Positions 48,232 to 60,312 of a stretch of DNA of 64,000 nt are shown one piece after another. The DNA comes from Choanephora cucurbitarum (lineage: Eukaryota; Mucoromycota; Mucoromycetes; Mucorales; Choanephoraceae). Both the position numbers and the translations under genes were made by a program. The stretch is taken from assembly GCA_025331435.1 (NCBI GenBank), contig JAIWNI010000030.1:248001-312000 (forward strand). Reading direction: 5' to 3'. Below the pieces are notes generated by a model. The model made no database searches and was not told the origin of the DNA. It saw only the letters and a list, made by a program, of their open reading frames with translations. The stretch's first letter is position 1. Every line of letters begins with the position of its first letter.

Positions 48232-49566
48232 TTATTTGCTTAGAGATTCTTGGACAACTTCGTGTAATTGTTCAATCAGCTCGGGCCAACCAGATAAGGC
48301 TTCTAGGATGCTACTCAACCAAACTGCATCATCAGGCTGCTGGTTTCTTGTAGCGCATATGATGTGTACTAAAGGCCCGCCGCTCTTATCTTCATCTTCA
48401 TCCTCCGAACATGTTTGGAAACGTGGTTCTTCTAGCTCTGCAACTGGACTATCTGGTATCGCATCTTCTAAAATGGAGTTACGGCGAATTTTGTCCGAAA
48501 AGCGACGCGACGAAGGTGCAATTGATAACAACTGCTTTGCTTTACGAAAAAAAGCAGGATGAGCTTGTGGCAAGTCAGATTGGACATCAGGATGATCTCT
48601 TAATTTGACTAGATCCAAGTCATTATATTGACGAGTTCTTCCTGTCGGTGTTGAATATCCGGCGCCGATATCTTTGGCTCTATTTCTTACATCATTTGTG
48701 CTATCTTCATCATTGTCATCGTCATCATCACTACTATCAATTAGGTCGGCCAAATGGTCGCTTTCTTCACCTTTAGCAATCTCGAAATTAGCTTCATCTA
48801 CTTCATCAATTTTTGAATCAACAAAGGTAGGATGGGGTTCTGATTGAATGGAATGATAAGAAGCGCGACGTCTTCTTCCTTCGTTGCTGGATGGTTGCTG
48901 ATATTGATGATAGAACTGGTCTTCGTTTGCAAACATTCCTTCGGGCACTCTGGGTGCATCTTCATAAACCGTATCATCTTGGTAGTCTAGAGTATCACCT
49001 ATACTTTTGCTCGAGAGTCTACGTCCTGCGCGCCGACTACTATTAGATCCAGTGCTTTGTGATGCAGATGGTCTGTGAGATGGAGGAAATATGTTACTGT
49101 TTGCTGTTGAATAGATGCTTTGTTCTTCTGGCTCTTCATAGCCTACGCTTTCTTTGAACTTTGAGAGGAATACAGGATTATGAGCCAAGAACTGCTGAAT
49201 GTGGTTCATCCAAACCCGGTCACACATCTTTTCGCGAGGTTTGTAGACAAGATCTTGAAACCGCTTCCAAGCATTAGCACCTTGTGTTTCTGTGATATAA
49301 CGTTCAAGAGCTTCATAGAATTGTACGTTACGAGCAGACAAACGCTTCATCTCTACAGGTCGATTAAGAAGAGCTACCAGAATATCCGAAGTGACAGGCT
49401 GTCCATGAATGTCAATGCTTCCTGTAGATGAAATTGAGCAATTTCTCAAATCATCGTACAAGCCGTCCTCAACTGGATAGAAATCTTGTTCTTCCTCTTC
49501 ATTAATTACGTTATTGGTACTTAGAAGATTGTGTGTATTAGCGTGCTGAAGAAAAGTAGAAGACAT
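48232..49566 (-). CDS. Hypothetical acidic protein, single exon (444 aa)
   Basis: Not recognised. Visible structure: residues about 36-145 look like a folded helical domain (DLRNCSIS, DILVALLNRPVEMKRLSARN, FYEALERYITETQGANAWKR, WMNHIQQFLAHNPVFLSKFK). A long disordered Ser/Arg/Gln-rich middle follows, with an Asp/Glu run (SSDDDDDNDEDS). The C-terminal about 60 residues again look folded (GPLVHIICATRNQQ, WLSSILEALSGWPELIEQLH). There is no signal peptide or membrane segment. SSRRAGRRLSS and RRNS/RRAS clusters are good basophilic-kinase consensus sites. Codon use and ATG context look genuine. Probably cytosolic or nuclear, function unknown. Confidence 0.75.
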   Translation of the reverse strand: MSSTFLQHANTHNLLSTNNVINEEEEQDFYPVEDGLYDDLRNCSISSTGSIDIHGQPVTSDILVALLNRPVEMKRLSARNVQFYEALERYITETQGANAWKRFQDLVYKPREKMCDRVWMNHIQQFLAHNPVFLSKFKESVGYEEPEEQSIYSTANSNIFPPSHRPSASQSTGSNSSRRAGRRLSSKSIGDTLDYQDDTVYEDAPRVPEGMFANEDQFYHQYQQPSSNEGRRRRASYHSIQSEPHPTFVDSKIDEVDEANFEIAKGEESDHLADLIDSSDDDDDNDEDSTNDVRNRAKDIGAGYSTPTGRTRQYNDLDLVKLRDHPDVQSDLPQAHPAFFRKAKQLLSIAPSSRRFSDKIRRNSILEDAIPDSPVAELEEPRFQTCSEDEDEDKSGGPLVHIICATRNQQPDDAVWLSSILEALSGWPELIEQLHEVVQESLSK

Positions 49567-50547
49567 GTCTTGTTTGTGAGAAGAGAAAAGAAGAGAAGAA
49601 TGTTAAGAAATAAAAATAGGTGATTTTTTTAAAAATAAAAAACCTGGGGCATCAGAGTATTAATGCATTTGTTTTAATTGGGCTAGTTTTAAAGCCTGAG
49701 AAACTTTGGAGGGCTATTATGGGAATTGTTTGAGAAACAAGATGGTAAGATATGAAAGAAGATCTTATCCAGTAGCTATACACAGAAAAGTATAAGTATT
49801 TAAGCTAAAGAACACTCTTTTTAATTTTCTCTCTATTTTTGGTAGCCTGTAGTGTTTCATTACTTGTAGTTAGGATTCTCTCGTTACAAAAGAGGAAATG
49901 TCTTTTCAGAGACAAAAGCGAGTTTCTATTTAAAGGTGTTCATGTATGTTTCGGATTTTAACAGATTTATAAATCACACCCTGAAAAAATCCCAAAATAC
50001 CGTTCGTACCGCTATCAACATCAAAAGAGCAACGAAACCGGGATGGAACAAAATTCTTTGTAGAGTTAACAACTCGCATCCTTTGCGTGGGAAGCAACTG
50101 TTGACTGTTCAGCTTGGGAAATTTCGAGACTTGCAACTAGTGTTCACGTTTTGTCATTGCAAACAATCTCTGACTACAATTATAGAGCAATTATCAACTC
50201 GAGAATGTAGATGTGTCCCTTGATAGTTCCTTCTGTAGCAAATTTATTATATGTTAGTTTTGACATAAAATCAAAGATAATCAGGATTTCATATGATGCA
50301 TGTAACTCTGCTAAAGTTGTATTCTCAGTATAAGCTATTTTAGATTCAGTGTGTTGAGTGCTATAGTGCTCATAATTGGATAATTTATAAAGTTTCTATT
50401 TTCGTAAAGACTTATTGTATTTACACTCAAGCATATTATGACAAATTGTAAATAAGTGAACAAAATACAAGCCTTTATTAAAGTGAAGAGAAAAAGTGTC
50501 AAACACGATAAAAAACTCTTCTATATCTGATACAGATTTCAAATATA
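49567..50547. other. Intergenic interval
   Basis: Nearly 1 kb with the upstream region of the 48232-49566 gene and the 3' end of the chitin synthase gene. A 95-codon plus-strand frame (49936-50223) has no motif. No gene called. Confidence 0.45.
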
Positions 50548-53500
50548 CTAATAAGTTGTGGTATATGCCACAGAGCTATTATATTGAGGAGGCCGATAGT
50601 AAGAATGAGAATAAGAATGTGGGTCGCTGACTGATTGTACATCGCCGTAGGCATATTCGGGTATAATTGAGTTAGTTGAGTAATATGTTACTGAATTTTT
50701 TGTTTGATATGTTGCTGTCTTTGTCTCTGACAGTTCCTGCTCATAAACCGACCACTTTTTGAGGGGTATAATACTTTCATCAAACTTCTCTTCGTCAGTA
50801 ACAATAATTTGCTTTCTGTTGTCGCCTACGACAACACGTGTATTACCCCAAGAGAAATCATCAAAATGCCAGAATGCGTATAGAGGGATGAAAAAAGAGA
50901 AGATGGGAATAGCGAAGATATATATAATCATCCATCCGATATGTTGCCATTGTCGTTTTATGATGAAAATAAGTGACTGCAAACCATAAGCACCTGCAAG
51001 CATACCTAGCGCAATAGTAGGGATTGGCCCAGATCCGGTAATTACTTCGTACATAAGATAAACAAGGTAGATAACCGAAGAAGGCAAGGTAATTGTACCA
51101 ATAAGATCAGTCAACACAACAAACCGCATAGAAAGACAACAGAAGCCACACAATTCATGAAGAAGTATTAGTTCTAGAAGGTTATGAATTGTGGAATTAA
51201 TCCAACGTCTACGCTGGGATAACAGGACCCGCCATTTATCTGGGGCAACTGTTTTACATTTGGCATGCGGAGTAAACATCATTTTGTATTGAGGAAAAGT
51301 CTTCATCATAAGTGTTGTCAAGTATCGATCTTCACCTAAATGAAGCAAGTTCTTTTTATGCAATGTATCAACAACGTTGTCGGAATAATTTTGAATAACA
51401 GAGTTTGACACAATCAAAGGTTGTTGACTTGTAGCTGTACGAATACGATACATACAGAAACAACCTGGTAAACAAGTGACCGAGCCAAAAAGAGATTCAA
51501 AAGACTTCACAAGGTGATGGGATATATAGTACTCGTATACTTGAATCATCGTGATCCATGATCGGTCTTCGTTACCAAGTTCAGTTTCTCCGCAAAGCCC
51601 AATAATGCGACTGTCATGCAACATGCATGAAATCAATCGATTAAGCGAATCAGGATAGACCTCAGTATCAGAATCGACCATTAGTATGTATTCATATAGG
51701 CTAGGATCAACACCGATAACATGTTTCATTTGATAGTACAGTTCCAATTCAAGAGGTGACATTTCAGAATCAAAATGAACTTTGTTCAAAAAGCTCATAC
51801 AGATAATTTGAGAATCTCTCTTGCCTCGGTTACCAGGCTTAACATTTTCGTTTGATTTGCCTACTTTTACAACCACAATATAAGGTACTGTGTGCCCCTC
51901 GTATTCGTATAAGCCAGAGTAGACCTTTCCGTAGTTTAATCGCTTTGATCCTTCACCAATAGACTTGAACATCAATGCTTCTGGATCATCGTCCTCGTCA
52001 TGTTTTAAGATATCAAGTAGTATGCGAGGTGTTGGCTTAGAGTTGCCGCTACCAATAATCATTCCGTCTGCTATGAGGAAGAGGAGTTTGTACTTGTCAT
52101 TATATGTCATGCCTGCTAAAGAGTCAATTGTCTTTCTTAGCGAGTCTTCGTCTTCAGTATAACAAGGCACTTGACAGATAACAAAACGATCGTGATCATC
52201 TGGCGTTGGGCTACCACCAAATTGCAAGGCTGCTAAGAATTTGACCAAAATGACTACTGACATGATGATTGCAAAACTCAGAAGGAGATAATTGATAAAG
52301 GTGCATCTTAAAGTTTCACGATAGTCCACACGGCCAATATAAAATACATTATCTAAACATGCCTTGTTTCTTCTGCGAGTCTCTTCGTTCATAGCTTGAC
52401 TATACTTGTTCCATTCAGCAGTTACATCTTTTCCACCAAACTTTGTAAACAAGGCTTCTACTGATGGGTCCAAGAAGTGATATTCAGGTACACCAGGCAC
52501 ATCTAAGGGAAAACGACGAGCAGTATTCATATAGTCTGTGATATCATACACTTTGTCATCAATTGATGCGATCAATCGCCCCCAGCTGATATAATCTTCT
52601 TTGATTTGTTTCATTGGAATCACTATATCGCCTTTTCTATAGAGACTCATAGTTGAACCAAAGTATTTGTTAAGCCAGTATGGATCCTTTAGATTATCGA
52701 GACCTGCTTCTTGTTGCTGAGGACCCGAAACATGGATAAAGGGACCAAGCTGGATTGTTTCATTAGGAAAAATGGTAAGTTGGGGGTCTGTTACTAAGCC
52801 AGTACATGCAACGGAAAGTGGAGGAGGAAAAGTATAGGACAAATCAAGGCCAGCCAGACTGTACATATTTGTTTTTGTTCCCAAATGTACAGGCGTTCCA
52901 TGCTCTGTCGCCACAAAGCTTGTCACATCATATACCTTTCCTCTGACGGAAACCCAATAGTTGTCTATTGCCTGATGACTGAACACATCTTCTGGTGAAT
53001 AAAGCGTTTTTGTTCCAGGACAAACAACTGGACTAAGTCCCACAATAAAGAATATGATGGTTGCCGAGAAACCAAAAATCAAGAGACATAATGTGAGTTT
53101 TTCTCGCCATGCCATTTGCACATCTTGGCGCTTCATATTTCCTATGTAACTCAACATAAAAGTAGGCACCCACCAAGTCATGAGCCAAACAAAACGAGAC
53201 CACCATTTACGCAAACGTGTAATAGTCACTTCTTCGATATGTTCCTCGGCTTCTACGCTATAATTTTTCATCATCTTACTCATGTCCATGTTGGGACCAA
53301 AACTAATGTATTTTCAAAGGCATGGTTAGTGAGGCAAAAGAAAAAAAAAATACAATTCACAAAATTGACATACCCTTCGTCCATCTTCTTGGAGCCATTT
53401 TCTTCTCTTTTTTCTTCATTGTTATTTTGGTGGTGATCAGTATATGAGGTGATATCTGAAAAATCTTCTAACGTCATATCAGAGAAATCGTGATCGTAGC

Positions 53501-56238
53501 CAGAGCTTTCTTTATACCAAGAGCTTCTACCATATGATGTATGGCCGTAAGATAGCATGCCATATTCACTTGTTGTAGCTCTAGAATGAACTGTTGGTTG
53601 TTTTGGAGTTGTATGACCTTCTGTAGCAAAATCTTGTTCAAGATCAGTAGTTGAAGGAACAGTAACCGATTTGTTTTTGAAACGTTTGCCTTTTTCAAAG
53701 GAGCGTATCTGATTTTCAAGAATTCTCCAAAGACTAAAATCTAGCCAAATGTTACGATGGCCAAATATCATCTGCCTATCACTCCAGTCCATTGCTTCAG
53801 CCCATTGTGAAATGCATTCTTTAAGAGCGGAAGCTTGTTCATATTCGTCTTCTTCTTCATCCTCAAATAATTCATCAAAGTTAAATCGAGGCAAACTATC
53901 GGCAATCAATGGACGATAAGACTGAACAAAGCTCTTCGGAGTATAGCCCAACATGGTATCAACGTGCACAACCTGGGATGCCATTTCAGTTATTCGAAGA
54001 ATTTTGAGTTGGTGTCGTACAAAATCAAGATCGAAAAAATCTGGCTTTTGCATATTGTTTGGGCAGATATGAATGATTTCCATAACCATACTGGAATCAA
54101 GCTTCTGCTTCAGTAGTTTAAATCCATCGGAAATTTGGTTTATAGCAGTGCGTGTATTACTAGTAGGCTTGATTAGCTTCTTGCCCCTCTTCAATCTGCC
54201 TTGTTTATTTGATTCTGATTTTTCAGAGCTTGGCTCTTCTTTCTTAGTCTTGTCTTTTAAGCCTGCCCATACAGGTAATTGGGCTTTGATTACTGTTTCC
54301 TTGTCGCGGGAATGGGTGTCGGTAACCCATCCAACCAGAGAATCAGCTTCAAACAACTCCTGGACAAACTCGTTAGTACAGTTATGTCTAAATAAATCAA
54401 TGAACTCAGGAGAAACAGCACTGATATTCGATTCAATAAAGCCATCAATAGAATAATCGATTTCTGTTGTGCGGTTGAAATGCTGAATTTTGAAACTAGA
54501 AGCATTAGAAGAGGCATCATCAAACACAGCATAGTTTCCATCCGCTTGTGACTCTGCTTTTTGCTGAAAAAGTTTGGATAACAAGCTGTTGTCTGTAGCA
54601 TTTGCTTCATGTCTTTCAAATTGATCTGACACTTGGTTAAGCAGATTTACAAAACCTACTTGGTTGCTTTCGGTACCATCAAAGAAGTTAAGCGATTGGT
54701 TTGGTGCTTTAATTTGTGTGGACAACGAGTATCTCCAAGCACCATCTTTACTACATTCTACGTTTGCACTAGCGTTGACATTCACTCTACGGTCAAAGAG
54801 GTAGGATCGAAGCTGCTCGTTTACATAGTTCACACAAATGTCGTGAAATCTACCGGTATTTTGCATAGTAATTGATAGATTAAATCCTTCTATGTCTAAA
54901 ATGTTGATTGTTTTGATCGCATTCTTTCCTTCATCTGTATCTTCTAGAACATTTTCAGCATTGAGTTTCTGATTGAATGCATTTGTAATCCATAAGACTA
55001 AAGCAGCATATAAAGCATGTGCTAGTGAATCTCGCTGCTTTATAGCTGTTTCTTTTGTTAGAAAAGCTGTACAGAACTCGTTATCAATCAACTTTAGTTT
55101 GTGCGTTAATGTTGTTTCTAATCGAGAAGTTGCTACACCAAGTGCTCCAGCAACAAGATTGAGCAATTCTTTGTTTCTTATTCTGCATGACTCTCGTGTA
55201 GTGTTGCTATCTCCATTACCAGCACTTGAGATTCGTGGTGTACTTCCACCTGTTTGAGCGCGACGAGTGTTGTCAGCAAATTGGACATTACCTAAATGGA
55301 GGATGGCAGCTAAAAGTTGGCACATTTGAGCTATTGTGATAGGTTTAAATCCACAACTTTGGAGCATTATCTTAAGCTCTTCAAAATTGAGGCTGTCTTG
55401 TTGAGTATCTCTCTGCTGCTTAAGATAATTGAAGTTGCTATGTGTGATTTGAAGGGCTTGCTTTTCATCAGGTGTGGTTCCGGCAACAAGCTGATAAAAA
55501 ATATCGTACTGCTGCAAGTTGCTTTGCGATATTCTATGGGTGTTCAGCAAAAAGACAGAAATAGTACTCCCTACTATTCTTCCCTTATTGTTGAATTGAA
55601 GTGTTTGCATTTGACTTAAACAGGATGAAGTTTCATTGTGAGTAGATGCTGCAACACTAAAAGATCTTAAGATAGCATGTGCTCCCAATATTTGCCGTTG
55701 CATTTTTTCTTCTTTTCGATCATGTGTTGATAGATAAAGTATCTCTTTAAGTAAGTGATAATGAGTAGTAGATTTGCCCGAGCCTGTCATCCCACTAAAA
55801 ATAATATTAGTAGAAGGTATCATTTTGGCAAAGAAATGAGTATCAGTATGAAAAAGTAAAATGGATAAGCAATATGTTTTTTGTAAGCGTCCGAATCAAA
55901 AGCTACCTTAGTACAATCGCCTGGTTTTCTGAGCGTCGCCTCATAAGAAGGTAAGCTCTAGTAGCCATTTCATATACATGTGGCTCTGGAGATCCATACT
56001 TATGTAGTGAAACATCCTTGTAACCATACTGTCCATATGCTTTCAAAGTAGCATCATTGAGTAATTCTAGTGGCTTTAGTGGATTTACTACAATTATTTT
56101 TCCATCACCGAATTGAGTGTAAGGTTGATCGTCTTTGAATCGATCCAATAGAAGGCGAAGGATAGCACTTTCACTTTCCTTGCTACTGTTCTGTACATCA
56201 GGTAACTGAACAATATCTGTTACGGATTGATTGTCCAT
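50548..56238 (-). CDS. Chitin synthase with N-terminal myosin-like motor (class V/VI type)
   Basis: Membrane GT2 enzyme polymerising GlcNAc into wall chitin. Three exons, 56238-55907, 55794-53374 and 53302-50548, join across two short introns to 1,835 aa. Motor: PHVYEMATRAYLLMRR, P-loop GMTGSGKST (112-120), a switch I region reading NETSSCLS (164-171) and switch II DIEGFN (411-416). Then a Ser/acidic linker, membrane helices, a cytochrome-b5-like region (YWVSVRGKVYDVTSF), and the synthase core: DSDTEV (about 1461-1466), EDRYLT, QRRRW (1614-1618), then several C-terminal helices. The end is Tyr/Ser-rich (YYRPPQYNSSV) with no DEK_C domain visible. The first in-frame ATG is at 56238. In ascomycetes such enzymes are delivered to hyphal tips along actin. 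Confidence 0.95.
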
Positions 56239-56818
56239 GTGCAAGTACTGAAAAGCAAACTAAAAGATAGTTGAGAAAAATGCCTGGTATTGCCATTGAG
56301 GAACGCTACTTTTCTTTTTCTCTGTACCAGCTTGAATAGTTTTGATTGAAATAATATGAATTGTTTACATATACGCAAACTTTAAGTTACTCTCTCTCTC
56401 TCTTCCTCATTTAGTACCATGAAATCGTGAAATAAAAAAAAATTCTTTGTGACTAAACATTCATAAATCTATGATTTAGATAGAGAAGACTAAACACTAT
56501 TGTTCAAAAGTCTCCCTTTGTAACTACAATAAAGAGGAAGTGTTCGAAAAGGAGCACAAGCCAAAATTGCGAACATTATCTTTATCTGTTGCCTCATCTG
56601 TCTTTGCTGTTACGCTGACAGTCTTTCCTTTTATAGTTGATTGACATATCCCTCTCTAAAATAACTTTGAGTTGAATCAAGAATAACAAAACAGAAAAGA
56701 AGACAAAGGGGTGGCGGTTTATTAACGAATGCAAGATATCCACAAAACAACAAGCGATGAAAAGACAACAGAAACAACAATAATAAATGTACAATAAAAG
56801 GGTGACAATAGAAAGTTG
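56239..56818. other. Intergenic interval upstream of the chitin synthase
   Basis: 580 bp holding the chitin synthase promoter and the 3' flank of the RING-CH gene. A (CT) microsatellite lies near 56392-56406. No gene seen. Confidence 0.45.
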
Positions 56819-57545
56819 TCAAAAGAGGACATGAGACAAGAAATGCTTATTCTCTAAAATAGAAAGAAGTAAATAGTTAATCAATATAACATTTAAAGAA
56901 ACGGGGATATCGGCAATATACACTACAGGCATCGTTAACCTTTCTGGCACATTTCGGTATTGCTCTTCACCAAATCGATCAATGAATTCTCGTCTTGTAA
57001 GCGTCTGGAATTCTGTACAGTGTGCAATATGAAGGAAGCCATAGAGCGATAATACCAGCAAAACAAGCAAAAATAGTTGGTATCTTTTTTGCTTAAGCAC
57101 TGTATACATTTATCATTTGATTAATTAAAGAGATTGCCCAACGCTCTGCTTATTTACCAGTAACAACAAAATAAAAAGAATGGGGAATACGATAATTTGA
57201 TTTACAATTTGGGCATAGCTTTGGACAACCATGGAGGATAAACCAGTTTATAAAACACTCCTGATGGGCATATCTATTAATAATTAGTCCATAAAGCATG
57301 TGTGATATATTGCTTTTGATTTTTTTACAGTGGTATGGTATCTTCTAATTCGCATTGACAAGGTCGAATGAATTTATGAATCGCATCTGGTCCTTGATGG
57401 CAAATGCTACAATGCTGAAAAGCACATTAGTCTTCAGAGCAAAACGGAAAGGCTCAAGTCTGATATTTACTGGGTCAAGCGGTGATCTCGTCTGATCTCT
57501 TTCGCATAAAAAAGCATTTTGCCGAGTTAATGTCGGTATCGGCAT
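56819..57545 (-). CDS. Membrane RING-CH (MARCH-type) E3 ubiquitin ligase
   Basis: Assembled from four small exons: 57545-57471, 57414-57329, 57273-57158 and 57099-56819, phases 0, 2 and 1, giving 185 aa. The N-terminal RING-variant domain has the C4HC3 order: C27-x2-C30, C44-x-C46, H57-x2-C60, C74-x2-C77, with the conserved Trp W64 after HQEC. Two hydrophobic segments follow (about 100-117, LFLLVLLVLSLYGFL; and near 158-174, VILINYLLLSIL), the usual MARCH layout, so the RING would face the cytosol of an endomembrane. Expected role: ubiquitination of membrane proteins. It lies 329 bp downstream of the FetB-like gene on the same strand. No single exon is long enough to reveal the domain alone. 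Confidence 0.85.
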
Positions 57546-57874
57546 TATGTTTGAATGAATGTTTTTCTTCTTTTTCTCTTTATGTGTATCTTTGCGTGTG
57601 TATAGGTAGATATATTGAAAAAGCGATTGTAGGATAGAATGCAAATAAGGCAGAAGAAAGGATTTCACTTTATCTCTTCCTTTTTTATAAATTTTATCTA
57701 TGTGTTAGTGTGTGTGTATATGGGTTTCTGTTTTTTTATGGTTCAAGCAGAATTAATCGCATAGCAACATACAACAAAAGAAAGACATAAAACAATTAAA
57801 AAAGAACGAGGGAATATGAACAGTAGCTGTAAAATAAATAATAATAATAAAAAACTAGAACAGCTGACAGTTGA
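57546..57874. other. Interval between RING-CH and FetB-like genes
   Basis: 329 bp with the RING-CH promoter and the FetB-like 3' end. Contains a short GT-rich stretch near 57703-57720. No gene. Confidence 0.4.
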
Positions 57875-59198
57875 TTAGTGGTTGTCCCTATTGTTGCTAC
57901 TACTATGGCTGCTACTACTATGAATACTGTTGTTATGCCTATGCTGCTTATTGTCATGGCGAAGAAGAGGCGTATGCTCATTAGGTGAGTTCTGCTTTGA
58001 GTAATGTTGATTATGATCGCTTTCATGACCAAACAGTTCGTACCAAAAGCTTTGCAGTAAGAACTTAATATCACGCAGTATGTTTGCTTTGTATTTTTGT
58101 ACACGATCAGGGCGAAGACGGTGTCTTTTATCAATCATATGATGAACAGCAAACTAATAATGACAACAATAAGACTTGGCAATACTTCTAACAATTTACT
58201 TACATAGACTACAGAGAGTACGCTTAAACTGGTAGTTGCTGAAATCATGAATGTGATGATTTGCTGATAACGTACAGCATTCATCACAGGCGCTCCACCA
58301 AGGATCTGACCTGTCATAGCGCCTGGGATAGCAATCAAGCCGGTGACGGACATTTGATTAATACTAGGAAGCATGGCCAGTCGAATCGATTCAATTGCCA
58401 CTTGTCTTCCTGCTTCCCATCGAGTAGCACCGAAACTCAAATAAGTTTCGATCTGCTCAGTTTGCTGTCCTACCTTCTTCAAGACAGTTGCTAAACCTAC
58501 CGCCATAGCACCCGATGTAATACCAAGCAGTAATCCGATAGTAGGAATAAACAGCTCTGGTAGCCAAAAGTTATGTTGGTTCATAGCATATCGGGTACCT
58601 AAGATACCTATGAAAATGGTTGAAAATATAGTTGACAGCAACACTGAAGGAAACTAAGTTGTTTCGAGAAGGATGTGTTAAATCAAAGCAGACACCATCA
58701 AATTCTGTTTTACCATGCCGCCATAAGACCAATCTGACTTGTTATAGACTGTTTCACATGAGCTTAGGAAAATTAAGACAACTATATGATCATAAGATCG
58801 TCAATTCCTCGTTTGTCTTCTATAAAGTTCAAGTATTTTCAATACATTACACGTCATGATAGCTACTAGTATTGGGTTTTTTGCTGAAAATATACTTTGA
58901 AGAAGTTGACCCTATGTATGCATCAGTAAATGCTGCTAAAAAAGCTAATAGTTAAAGAACTATCACTCACCATAATTGTTAGCTGTATGATACACCGAAT
59001 TGAACTAGTAAGCAATGATTTCTCTAGCTTCAATCCCAATGATAACGATATCACACCTATTGATAGAGCTTAATTGATTCTCATGCTATCTTAAGCGCAG
59101 ACAAGAATATCCATACCATTGACACATATAAACAATGATGCGATACCGACATTAATCCAAGAAAGATCTGGAACTTGTTCATCTGGCGAGCTTGACAT
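57875..59198 (-). CDS. UPF0014 family permease (FetB/ALS3-like metal exporter subunit)
   Basis: Six exons, 59198-59117, 59068-58971, 58911-58853, 58762-58714, 58653-58204 and 58153-57875, all phase-consistent, give 338 aa. Multi-spanning membrane protein with family blocks SLGLKLEKSLL, SIRCIIQLTIMGQLLQSIF, GTRYAMNQ, IPTIGLLLGITSGAMAVGL, LSFGATRWEAGRQVAIES, INQMSVTGLIAIPGAMTGQI, and a final RYQQIITFMIS segment. Bacterial FetB pairs with the ATPase FetA in iron export; plant ALS3/STAR2 pairs with STAR1 in aluminium tolerance. No partner ATPase is in the window. The C-terminal cytosolic tail is His/Ser/Asn-rich (ten His in about 50 residues) and carries an acidic-dileucine-like NEHTPLL, suggesting vacuolar or endosomal sorting. 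The metal role is inferred from family. Confidence 0.9.
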
Positions 59199-60312
59199 GG
59201 TATCAAAAACAGTAAGAAGAGACAGAGAGAAAAGAAGAAGAGATAGAATCAGAGCAAAAGAGTACCATCAATAAATTAAACGTCCGAATGACGTATTCAT
59301 GAAGTCGAAGCTTTGTGTCATTTTTCTTACACCCTTGACTCAAGGTTTGACAAGAGAAAACAGAAAGGGAGAGGATGATCTTTTTCTTTCAGGTCATGGA
59401 GCTTGCTTGTTTCAATTTGAGCAACAATCAGGTTACACGCCTTATTTTAAAGACAATCACAAATGTCAAAATAACAAATCAAGCACTTAAGTGTTGTTCC
59501 GTTTTGGTATGCTTAAGTCCTGAAGCCTACCTTTCAATACTTATGTATCATTCTTGTAAACATGAAATCTTTACGCTTCAAGAAATTGATACAAATGTAC
59601 ACAGTATTATGCACAAGCTTGACGGCAAGAAATTACCCTTCTCAAGCATGAAAATTTTATCGTATAGCGATTCCTGTACTTATTTCGATATGTGGTCAAC
59701 TCTTAAATATCTTTTGAACAGCATGCATAGAGCAGCTTTTGGAGCACTCGCAATGAAGCAGACAAAGACTGATTAATGTCAAACACTGATATCTTTTAAG
59801 CTGCCTGTTATTCGCAAGTGAAAAAGAAGTTTTAAAATATTTAAGCAGTCTGTTGATTGAATTCTTCATCAATAACTGTTGTTTTTCTTCTTACTAGCTG
59901 CTGTTTGGTATACTTCAAGAGAACAGAGACCATCCATACTATATATCTGCTTTTTTTCTACTCAAAACAAGTGTAAATGTATACATCTAGTTTATTGTTT
60001 TATGCCCATACTCCTAGGTCACTTTTTGAAGGAACAAAAGCACGATAAGAATTACTGAATAGACTTTTTAGTGATGTTGTTTTTTAGCTAGATTTATACA
60101 ATTGTGCCATGATACCAGTGAAGTCCGACAATCCCACGTTGCAAATAGTCTGTCAATATATATTTTTGTATTACAAACAATTTGTTTATATAAAGCTTTC
60201 TTTGTTTTCAAAAAGAATGTGAGTTAGAGAAGTACGCAATAAAAAAAAACATTTTTGCATACCAAAGCTTCTTGGCTCTCTCTTTATCTCTTTTGCAATC
60301 TGTTCACACAAA
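59199..60312. other. Intergenic interval with an unexplained open frame
   Basis: 1.1 kb between the FetB-like gene (minus) and the 60313 gene (plus). A 133-codon plus-strand frame (59375-59776) is open and not obviously low-complexity (ITNQALKCCSVLVCLSPEAY), and TTTTTCTTTCAG near its start resembles a splice acceptor. I found no partner exon or family, so it may be a remnant. Confidence 0.35.

Noticed and set aside
54973..55619. Plus-strand frames of 94-127 codons over the chitin synthase motor
   Set aside because: Antisense shadows of a well supported coding exon.
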